A DNA stretch of 64,000 nt, taken from NCBI RefSeq assembly GCF_001317355.1, contig NZ_LKET01000016.1, forward strand, positions 169,892-233,891, read 5' to 3'. The stretch is from Oxobacter pfennigii. Its GTDB lineage: Bacteria > Bacillota > Clostridia > Clostridiales > Oxobacteraceae. Of the stretch, positions 57,455 to 64,000 are shown piece by piece (within the stretch, counting starts at the first letter, position 1; each line of letters opens with the position of its first letter). The position numbers and the translations under genes are program-made. A model generated the notes under the pieces. That model did not search any database. It was not told where the DNA came from and saw only the letters and a list, made by a program, of their open reading frames with translations.

Positions 57455-57755
57455 GCTGGTTGTATCGGAGATTGCCCATAAGGATTTGGACAATATCGTC
57501 TCATACATTGCCGTCCAGCTCGCGAACCCTATGGCAGCTACAAATTTCCTCAACGAAGTGGAAAAATGCTATGGCTATTTGAAAAGCAATCCGCTTATGT
57601 ATGAACGGTGTCATGATGCTCACTTGGAAAAAGAAGCCTACCGCAAAGCGGCTATCAAAAACTATGTGTTAGTTTATAAGGTTGATGAGCCGGTTAGAGT
57701 GGTTATCATTTACCGCTTTTTCTATGGCGCTCAGGACTATGTGAAACTGATATAA
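57447..57755 (+). CDS. RelE/ParE-family toxin
   Basis: 102 residues of the RelE/ParE fold: KLVVSEIAHKDLDNIVSYIA at the N-terminus, LKSNPLMYERCHD in the middle, then RKAAIKNYVLVYKVD and VVIIYRFFYGAQDY. The final stretch is the usual end of RelE-type chains. Basic and aromatic residues typical of the active site (Arg, Tyr in YRFFYG) are kept. It either cleaves mRNA at the ribosome (RelE) or hits gyrase (ParE); sequence does not decide. Confidence 0.9.
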   Translation: MYKLVVSEIAHKDLDNIVSYIAVQLANPMAATNFLNEVEKCYGYLKSNPLMYERCHDAHLEKEAYRKAAIKNYVLVYKVDEPVRVVIIYRFFYGAQDYVKLI

Positions 57756-58709
57756 AAAAATTTAGCTTTCTTAATTGAAGTATGTGTATGGTTAGCTTTT
57801 GCTATTTATTACTGTTATTCGTAAAATCAACTCTAAATACATAATTAAAGACGATATTGATCATGGCATATTTTTTGGACTAACTATAATGCTCCCTCTT
57901 TCGGCAATCTGGAGAGACATGAACACTCGTACAAACAAAACTAATAAAAAGTAGCGCCCCCTGGTTATAACAAAAAAACAGGAGGGCGTATTTTCTTATT
58001 TCTTTCATAAATTCATTATGGACATATATTTTTACCGGCAACTTGAAGGCTGTATTCCCAATTTTGATATACGGCCTATATTTTTTAAAAGCAAAGGAGG
58101 AGTCAAAAATGGACAGCAACAGATTTTTTGGCTAAGTTGCACGTAGAACTGCTTTACAAGGAATAACGACAGGAGTTTAAGGATTAAATAAAGGCTGTGT
58201 GGCATTGATGCACAGCTCTTATTTATGGTAGATGGGAGAGAAAATTAACGAACAAAATACTTTTTATTGAAGATGATTTGAGCCTGAACGATGGAATTCA
58301 TGATGTTAACCTTTACCTTGTGTTTCATTATTGGCTTATTGGCAAAACGCTATAAAAGGCAGATTCCCGAGAAACAAAAGACAGGCGACAATTGACCTTG
58401 ATGTAACTGACTATCTAAATAGAACCATACAGACTAAATAAAAATCGTCTTCGTCGTTTAAAAAAACAACGGTTTTGAAACAACCTGATATGCTCCTTCT
58501 AAAGCAGACAGAGTACAAGCAAAGCTGTCGGAAGCTCCTTTCTCGAGTCTTTTCAGCCCTTCTGCTGTGGATTCTGACATACTTGCTTATTTATTTCGCA
58601 TCATCTAAAATAGGAAAACAGTCTGTCGGATGATTTTTATAAAGATTTTTTTATAAAATAAGACTTTTTAGCTTTCTCAATCGTGTTACTGATTGAAAGG
58701 GGTGAGCCA
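57756..58709. other. Degraded region with gene scraps
   Basis: No intact gene. It holds a hairpin at 57954-57988 (CGCCCCCTG/CAGGAGGGCG), an RBS plus start-like MDSNRFFG at 58090-58132 that stops at once, a hairpin near 58188-58215 (GGCTGTG/CACAGCTC), a response-regulator scrap (58248-58355) and a tail fragment DLDVTDYLNRTIQTK just before 58440. Confidence 0.5.
58248..58355 (+). pseudogene. Response-regulator N-terminus fused to unrelated tail
   Basis: Reads TNKILFIEDDLSLNDG, the start of an OmpR-type receiver with its ATG changed to ACG, then runs into LYLVFHYWLIGKTL and a stop. In another frame the same bases give a membrane-helix tail (LTFTLCFIIGLLAKRYKR). This looks like a deletion joining the start of a regulator to the end of a membrane gene. 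Confidence 0.55.
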
Positions 58710-59532
58710 TTGGAAAACAATTCTTTATTGCGTACGGATAAAGAGTTGTCCGAGCTGTATGAGCGCAATATGGATATGGTGTATCGAATATGCTATATGC
58801 ACCTGAAAAACCATGCTGATACAGAGGATGCCGTTCAAACCGTATTCTTAAAATACATAAGGTCTATTGTTACATTCCGTGATCGTGAACATGAGAAGGC
58901 ATGGTTCATTGTTACGGCCAGAAACTGCTGCCGGGACATATTGAGAAGAAAAATAAGAGGTTTCTTATTCAGCGCAGGAAGCCTGTAATAGCAGCCTGTG
59001 CAATAATATTGGTTGTAGCATTTGGCCTGAGTCTTTTACCCATCCTCATACCGAACGATCATGGCGGGACCGATATTGCGCTGGCCGGACTGACCATAAC
59101 AACATATGCGATGGGAAATGATGAACCTGTTCCTGTGATACTACAAGAAGGTAATCAAGTGGAGATGACATTAATGCCGGTGCCGCCAGGGAATAAAAAA
59201 ATGGCCTATGCGTTTACCCTTGATTTTTTGAAGAAATTTAGTTTTATACGTTTGCAGGCAAAAACCAATGAGCAGGATGAGGCCGCCTGGATAGCTCAGA
59301 GGGAAATGAAGAAGTCGCTTATCTGATAGCAGACTTCAAGGAACCGTCACTGGGATCAAATACGATTTATTGGGTCCCTGACAATTCAGTTACAGAGCTG
59401 ACGATTACAGCCTATGACGATAAAAGAGAAGTCCGGGCCGTTGTAACACTTCGAGTTAAGCAGGACAAAGAAGATGCTTTTACCGTAGAGCTTGCGAAAG
59501 TAAAATCATATCCTGCCCTTGCAGACAACTGA
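58710..59532 (+). pseudogene. ECF sigma factor fused by deletion to a membrane anti-sigma-like gene, with frameshift
   Basis: Starts at TTG behind AAAGGGGTGAG with a normal ECF sigma region 2 (LSELYERNMDMVYRICY, DTEDAVQTVFLKYI). After ARNCCRDILRR the sigma frame ends, and in the next frame an anti-sigma-like protein continues from its membrane helix (RKPVIAACAIILVVAFGLSLL). Near 59300 the frame shifts again, and the correct tail reads EVAYLIADFKEPSLG to the stop at 59532. So sigma region 4 and the anti-sigma N-terminus were deleted. Not functional as sigma or anti-sigma. Confidence 0.75.
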
Positions 59533-59593
59533 TTCCACTGCTTTTATGAGCCAATGTTGATAATTGGGAATGACATTTGTGGGAGGAGTTAAT

Positions 59594-59956
59594 ATGAAAA
59601 AAATAGCTTTGTTTCTTATAGGTGTAAGTATGGTTCTTATGATTTCAGCTTGCTTTTCTGAAAAAGGCACAGCCAAGAATGAATTATCCGATTATAGGCC
59701 GATGATTTATGTGCAAGATGCTTTATACGGTGGAACTGCCGATGTTATCAGTATCTTACCAGACGAAGCGGTTTACATCGGAACAGTTGAAAAGGTTGTT
59801 CCACAAAACGAGCCAATGGTACGAGAGAATTTTGTATCAAATACTTTATCAGCGGGTAGTGAAATTTATTATAGCGAATCAGACCCAAATGTAATTTATG
59901 TGAAACTTTCGGACACTTCTCAAGAGCAATATTCAAAATATATAGCTATCGAGTAA
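59594..59956 (+). CDS. Small lipoprotein
   Basis: 120 residues from the ATG at 59594, which has GGGAGGAG upstream. Lipoprotein signal IALFLIGVSMVLMISAC, with the Cys at ~20 to be lipidated. The mature part (DYRPMIYVQDALYGGT, IGTVEKVVPQNEPMV, YYSESDPNVIYVK) has no family I can name. It follows the sigma/anti-sigma scar, a place where such lipoproteins often occur. Confidence 0.78.
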   Translation: MKKIALFLIGVSMVLMISACFSEKGTAKNELSDYRPMIYVQDALYGGTADVISILPDEAVYIGTVEKVVPQNEPMVRENFVSNTLSAGSEIYYSESDPNVIYVKLSDTSQEQYSKYIAIE

Positions 59957-60086
59957 ACAATTCCAGATGACAGTTAATGCAGGGATGTTCTGTCCCGTCT
60001 GCTTACATCCTTGCAGCAGACCATGCTATCTTGTAAGCAGGCGTCAACTACCGTCAGCTTTCTTTATCTTGAAACAAGAAGCCTGT

Positions 60087-60143
60087 ATAAAAAGGGGAGC
60101 TTATGGCAGATAAAAGCTCGACTACGCTTCCCTTTTTATATGT
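60087..60143 (+). terminator. Intrinsic terminator
   Basis: ATAAAAAGGGGAGC (60087-60100) and GCTTCCCTTTTTAT (60126-60139), one G-U pair. It ends the lipoprotein transcript. 59957-60086 has nothing else I can identify. Confidence 0.75.
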
Positions 60144-60248
60144 GCTTTTATTTTTATATTGAAGCTATCCCGAAATGCAAGATGAAAAAGATAAAAATTT
60201 TTGAAACGATTTCATAATAACGAAGTCTTATGGACAGGAGGTGAGAAA

Positions 60249-60659
60249 GTGACAGATTTCGGAGAAATATATACGGAGCACTTTTCCGATGTATATAAAT
60301 ATGTGCTGACTCTATGCCGAAACGAGGCCATTGCGGAAGAAGTTGCCCAGGAAACTTTTTTCAAAGCAATGCGGAATATAGACCAGTTTAAAGGAAGCTG
60401 CAAATTATATGTCTGGCTTTGCCAGATTGCTAAAAATACTTACTTCTCGCTTTCTAAAAAACAAAAACGGATGGCTCCAGATATAGATGCGGATTTCCCG
60501 GATATAACATCAGACTTAGAAAGAGATTATTTTAATAAAGAAACGGCAAGTCGATTACACGTTCTGCTTCATAATCTGAATGAGCCATACAAAGAGGTCT
60601 TTACCTTACGGGTATTCGGAGAACTGTCATTTTCTCAAATGATGTTTCCCTTCAAATAA
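60249..60659 (+). pseudogene. C-terminally truncated ECF sigma factor
   Basis: GTG start at 60249 after ACAGGAGGTGAG. Region 2 is complete (FSDVYKYVLTLCRNEAIAEEVAQETFFKA), as is the linker. Region 4 begins (LNEPYKEVFTLRVFGELSFSQM) but the chain breaks off in FPFK just before the DNA-recognition helix. The 136 residues fall about 25-35 short of a full ECF factor. It is followed by ~440 bases without an intact gene, so the recognition helix and any partner gene appear to have been deleted. Confidence 0.72.
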
Positions 60660-61105
60660 AGAAAGGCAAAATTTACGGCTTGGTTTGAACGGTTCTTTTC
60701 AACAAGGAAAACCTGAACGCTATGTTTATAGATGATGGAATGCCGTAGGCGAAAAGACTGGGAAATTTAATGCCAGCGTAATCAGTTAAATGAAATTGCT
60801 AACTCAGGATCGCTTGATAACGGTACTGAGCGAAAAGAATCATGATGCCTTATAGATAAAGAAGGTAACACCCAATAGAAGAAAATGCGCTGATAAATAC
60901 AAAGCGGCAGTAAATTACAATTTATCGAGCAGGCTAAATCTAATCAAAGGGATTTGGCCTGCTTATTTCTAAGGATAGACCAGTTGATACCTGTATAAAG
61001 ATGTTCAAGTCATTTGATTCAGCCAATCCAATAGGGTATTTTTTTAAGATACTTTGCAGCCTTTTTGCCGTCTAAAGCGTATATAGGGTGAAGGAGGTGG
61101 AGTGC
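60660..61105. other. Degraded stretch with one terminator
   Basis: No intact gene. A terminator-like hairpin lies at 60928-60968 (AGCAGGCTAAATC with GATTTGGCCTGCT, one U-G pair, then TATTTCT). The rest looks like decayed coding sequence. Confidence 0.5.
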
Positions 61106-61597
61106 ATGTCATATAAGTCCGGCCGGCTGGAGGACTTCGAGGCGTTTGTGACAAGGCATGAGAATAAGCTCTATCGCATCGCACTCGCCGTTATGGGGAA
61201 CGTATCCGACGCAGAGGACGTGGTTCAGGAAGTGTTTTTTCGCGCCTATGAGAAAGCACCTGCGTTTGAAACAGTGGAACATGAAAAGGCGTGGCTCACC
61301 AGAGTAACGGTGAACCTCTGCAACAGCCGCCTCCGCTCTCCATGGAGGAAGCGTATGGAGCCGCTTTTGGATTTCTATCCTGCCGAGGAGCCGAAACAGC
61401 ATGAGCTACTGGAGTGCGTTCTGGCCTTACCGTCTAAATACCGTGCTGTTATCCACCTGTTTTATTACGAGGGTTATTCCGTGAAAGACATCTCAAGTCT
61501 GACTGGGCAAAAGGAGAGTACCGTTCGGAGTCTACTCACCCGCGCTCGGCAAAAGCTCAAATCTGCCTTGAAGGAGGACGACTATGAAAGCATATAA
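61106..61597 (+). CDS. ECF RNA polymerase sigma factor
   Basis: 163 residues from the ATG at 61106, which has AAGGAGGTGG upstream (an alternative ATG at 61088 overlaps the RBS). Region 2 (KLYRIALAVMGNVSDAEDVV, QEVFFRAYEK) and region 4 (LPSKYRAVIHLFYYEGYS, KDISSLTGQKESTVRSLLTR) are both complete. It is the only intact one of the three ECF genes in this 2.9-kb stretch. It overlaps the membrane protein gene by 14 bases, the usual sigma/anti-sigma coupling. GC content is higher than in the surrounding DNA. Confidence 0.92.
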   Translation: MSYKSGRLEDFEAFVTRHENKLYRIALAVMGNVSDAEDVVQEVFFRAYEKAPAFETVEHEKAWLTRVTVNLCNSRLRSPWRKRMEPLLDFYPAEEPKQHELLECVLALPSKYRAVIHLFYYEGYSVKDISSLTGQKESTVRSLLTRARQKLKSALKEDDYESI

Positions 61598-62990
61598 CGA
61601 TTATATGGATAATATATCGGTTTCGGATACCCTGCATCGCAGGTTTACATCATATGCCACCAATACCAGGCCTGCACGCCGTTCAACTATGGTTAGGCGA
61701 TATGCTGCAGCCTTTACCTGTCTCGCCGTGATTTTATTGGGCATGTTGACGGTGCCGCGGCTGCTTCCAGACAATGTAACGCCGATAACCGACTCTTCCC
61801 ATCAACTAGGAGCGACCGGTCCCGCTATTACTAAACCTGATAACAAAAGACAAAGCGGCGCGGTATATCATGACATAGATATATCGCAAATTACCAGGCA
61901 GGAATATAAAGCAAAAGTGCCGGAAGGATTCATCTTTAAGCAAAAGTTAAGGCTCATGAAAAAAGATTTTCAAGATTTTAATATTGATTCCCATTGGGAC
62001 GAACAAGCGCATTTTACTGAGGAGGATATAGAATCATCCCTGCACATATCCATTATCGACCCCGTTCTTCCCAGAGGGGATTATACGACAACTCAAGGCG
62101 TTTTAGTGGACGACGCTACGGACGAAATCATCGCGTACCGGACAGATTATTATTACTTTAACAAAGATACGATGGAATTTCAAAACAGGTTCAGTATCTT
62201 CTATTTCGGAGCGGCTCACTTTAATACGGCAGAAATCGAGCAAATGCAAAATGTAACCAAAACAGATGGTGAAGTCCATATAGATGATTTAGTTTTGCCG
62301 ACCAATGCACATTTTAAGATGCCCCATGTACGTAAGCTGGTCTATCTGGAAAACGGCGTTGGTACTGCCATGGAGGCAGAAGCGGATGCTGTGATAACCG
62401 GAGGTAAGGTTGACCAAGAAAAAAGCCTTGAACGTTATGCGCAAGCTGATAAACAACTTATAACCTTGATGGACGCATCTGCCTTTGAATCACCAAGCAA
62501 AGCCATTGAGCTTACCGAAGCATATGAAGACCCTGATTTCGGTAAGTATCTGCCTGAGGACCTACCATCCGGCTTTGCTTTCGAGTCCACCGTGCGTTCT
62601 ATCAATCAGGAGAGGAATAGCCTCAGCGCCCTGTGGACAAAGGGTATGAGCGAGGTCCATTGGCGCATTTCTACTCTGGGAGAAGATGACAAAGTACGGA
62701 TCACGTCTGTTGCCGACACGCGGAATTACGATCTCTCCTTCTATCCTATTCCCCGCGCCGATTCTGTGCCCGATGAACTGCGGGAGATCGTGACTGATCC
62801 CATCTTCTCCAGCGAGGAGTTAACGCTGGAAGCTGTTCAGGCGCGAGCCGATGAGGTGTCGGACGCGGGCGATATATCCGATCCCCGTATGCGCTTTGGT
62901 GTGCTGTATGGGAATATCCTGGTGGAAATCAACGTCAAAGGCGCGACATCGGAGGCCGTATTTAAGATGTTACAGCAAATTGAGAAATAA
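61584..62990 (+). CDS. Membrane anti-sigma-like partner protein
   Basis: 468 residues. Short cytosolic N-terminus (~35 residues; DYMDNISVSDTLHRRFTS), one membrane helix at ~43-60 (AAFTCLAVILLGMLTVP), and a large outer domain. The topology and overlap with the sigma gene fit a transmembrane anti-sigma factor. The outer part repeats a theme: VPEGFIFKQKLR and LPSGFAFESTVR begin two related sections, each with a following beta-rich block. This could be a duplicated sensor fold. No zinc-finger motif is visible in the short N-terminus. Confidence 0.82.
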   Translation: MKAYNDYMDNISVSDTLHRRFTSYATNTRPARRSTMVRRYAAAFTCLAVILLGMLTVPRLLPDNVTPITDSSHQLGATGPAITKPDNKRQSGAVYHDIDISQITRQEYKAKVPEGFIFKQKLRLMKKDFQDFNIDSHWDEQAHFTEEDIESSLHISIIDPVLPRGDYTTTQGVLVDDATDEIIAYRTDYYYFNKDTMEFQNRFSIFYFGAAHFNTAEIEQMQNVTKTDGEVHIDDLVLPTNAHFKMPHVRKLVYLENGVGTAMEAEADAVITGGKVDQEKSLERYAQADKQLITLMDASAFESPSKAIELTEAYEDPDFGKYLPEDLPSGFAFESTVRSINQERNSLSALWTKGMSEVHWRISTLGEDDKVRITSVADTRNYDLSFYPIPRADSVPDELREIVTDPIFSSEELTLEAVQARADEVSDAGDISDPRMRFGVLYGNILVEINVKGATSEAVFKMLQQIEK

Positions 62991-62996
62991 TTTTAT

Positions 62997-63038
62997 TGTA
63001 GATATGGAACGATTCTATAAAATCATTCCATATCTACA
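62997..63038 (+). terminator. Hairpin after the sigma operon
   Basis: 17-base arms with one mismatch, 62997-63013 and 63022-63038 (TGTAGATATGGAA). T-run absent, so weak as a terminator. Confidence 0.5.
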
Positions 63039-63176
63039 TCCCGATTGTTGTTCAGCGGATATTTGGCTAAGGATGGTGGGAAACGCTGTTATTAATGCGG
63101 TATGATAACGACAAATAAGAATTTGTAGTATATATTATTTATATAACCTTCTGCGTGGAAAAGGAGAACTTGTTAA

Positions 63177-63803
63177 ATGAAAAAAATATTAAGCCTTATT
63201 TTTTCTATAGCTTTATGTGTGACACTTGCTGCTTGCAACAACAATCAGGCAGTAAATATAGATGATAATAGTGAAAACTCACCTCTTCCTGCCTTGCCAA
63301 CAGTTCCGGAAACGGTGACAGACACACCAGCAGATAGCAGTAAATCAATGGATACAGCGCCTGGCGAGTATCAGTTCGCGGTTAACAGTGATAATACGGT
63401 AACCATCACCAAATACACAGGCGAAGGCGGAGATGTCAAAATACCGGCGAAAATTGATGGGAAAAAAGTGATCGCTATCGGAAATACATTCAAGGAAACC
63501 GGAGCCTTTCAGGGCTGCACCACATTAACTTCGGTTATCATTCCAGACGGTGTAACCGAAATTCAAGACAATGCGTTTCAGGGGTGTACCAGCTTGAAAA
63601 CTGTTACGATTGCTGCCAGTGTAACGCTTCTTAGGAACTGTGCATTTGATGATTGTCCCAATTTGCAATCTATTTACTTTGAAGGAGATGCACCGCAAAC
63701 TGCTAATTATGTGCTCAATCCACCACTCCCGACTATTTACTATCACGAAGGTGCAGCCGGCTGGACAAACCTTTGGTATAGCTGTCTTACGGAAACATAC
63801 TGA
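63177..63803 (+). CDS. Leucine-rich repeat (BspA-like) lipoprotein
   Basis: 208 residues. Lipoprotein signal ILSLIFSIALCVTLAAC, then a Pro/Thr/Ser linker, then LRR_5/BspA repeats: GDVKIPAKIDGKKVIAIG, LTSVIIPDGVTEIQDNAFQG, LKTVTIAASVTLLRNCAF, NLQSIYFEGDAPQ. Three to four repeats make a short solenoid exposed at the cell surface. Such repeats usually bind proteins or surfaces. RBS AAAAGGAG. Last gene before a terminator. Confidence 0.9.
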   Translation: MKKILSLIFSIALCVTLAACNNNQAVNIDDNSENSPLPALPTVPETVTDTPADSSKSMDTAPGEYQFAVNSDNTVTITKYTGEGGDVKIPAKIDGKKVIAIGNTFKETGAFQGCTTLTSVIIPDGVTEIQDNAFQGCTSLKTVTIAASVTLLRNCAFDDCPNLQSIYFEGDAPQTANYVLNPPLPTIYYHEGAAGWTNLWYSCLTETY

Positions 63804-63895
63804 TAATGTTATTGTGGGATATTAAAGAAATAAATGAAGAATCCGCGGCTAATAAGTATAACGCGAAGTTTACAAATTCCAATTCGTACTATATA

Positions 63896-63936
63896 AGAGT
63901 AGAGATTTTCAATAATCTTTACTCTCTATTTTTTGT
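63896..63936 (+). terminator. Intrinsic terminator at the right end
   Basis: AGAGTAGAGATT (63896-63907) and AATCTTTACTCT (63914-63925), one G-U pair, then CTATTTTTT. The last ~65 bases show no feature I can support. Confidence 0.85.
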
Positions 63937-64000
63937 TATGATGAGTTTGATTGGCTGACGTAATTTCCTATTGGGACAACACGCCCGAAGATAAACTTGT

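Noticed and set aside
57880..58119. Minus-strand reading frame of 79 codons
   Set aside because: Crosses a terminator-like hairpin and shows no RBS or protein-like pattern.
60011..60217. Plus-strand frame of 68 codons
   Set aside because: It covers a terminator stem (60087-60139) and has no RBS or recognisable protein character.
62851..63105. Reading frame overlapping the end of the anti-sigma-like gene
   Set aside because: It is an out-of-frame shadow of 61584-62990 that runs into a hairpin.

Overview
The window reads as chromosome of a low-GC, strictly anaerobic, spore-forming member of the Clostridia. The evidence is an [FeFe]-hydrogenase locus, a formate-tetrahydrofolate ligase operon, an acyl-CoA dehydratase activase family, sporulation-type LonB beside LonA and ClpXP, a CooT-type nickel protein, a T-box-controlled glycyl-tRNA synthetase, frequent TTG/GTG starts behind strong Shine-Dalgarno sites, and intrinsic terminators after most units. 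The species cannot be named from the sequence alone.

Layout. 1-6132: catalytic [FeFe]-hydrogenase HydA (5' end outside the window), sensory HydS-like hydrogenase with a PAS domain, a SpoIIE/PP2C-type phosphatase and a cysteine desulfurase. 6255-10368: TetR regulator, GPH-type transporter and a UroD-like (MtaA/CmuA type) methyltransferase, with clear promoters and a candidate operator. 10468-17413: accessory patch with a receiver-only response regulator, an XRE-AbrB regulator coupled to an ABC exporter pair, a gene interrupted by an in-frame stop, a decayed fragment of a thioredoxin-domain gene, a VOC protein, and the intact thioredoxin-domain (YyaL-like) protein. 17564-21475: C1 operon fhs-fchA-folD plus a His-rich small protein. 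The FolD lacks the catalytic lysine, so the separate cyclohydrolase FchA probably does that step. 21567-30346: patatin, tRNA-Lys, a MerR remnant and a run of mostly membrane-anchored or exported proteins of unknown function.

30459-38773: protein quality control block tig-clpP-clpX-lonB-lon-ysxC. 38920-42244: two low-complexity proteins, bactofilin (minus strand) and glutamate dehydrogenase. 43024-46032: three overlapping genes forming a split acyl-CoA dehydratase activase system. 46255-50678: lipoprotein-like remnant, an integrin-like repeat protein, a glycosyltransferase, a membrane protein and an orphan sugar-binding lipoprotein. 50709-55846: structured inverted repeat, a PolX/PHP protein with a degraded polymerase site, an enzyme I-like protein without its phospho-histidine, DUF3842, CooT, then T-box and glyS. 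55944-56111: tRNA-Val and tRNA-Ala.

56113-64000: accessory DNA behind the tRNAs, holding a 5'-less ORF, a Phd/YefM-RelE type toxin-antitoxin pair with a well-formed promoter/operator, several chimeric gene scars, three ECF sigma loci (one intact with its membrane partner) and two lipoproteins. Truncated or fused genes recur through the window, so deletion-driven decay is a theme of this genome.

The strongest leads are the sensory hydrogenase module, the FchA/FolD split with a His-rich neighbour, the degraded PolX behind a long hairpin, and the enzyme I-like/DUF3842/CooT operon. All functions are read from motifs and context; no database search was run.
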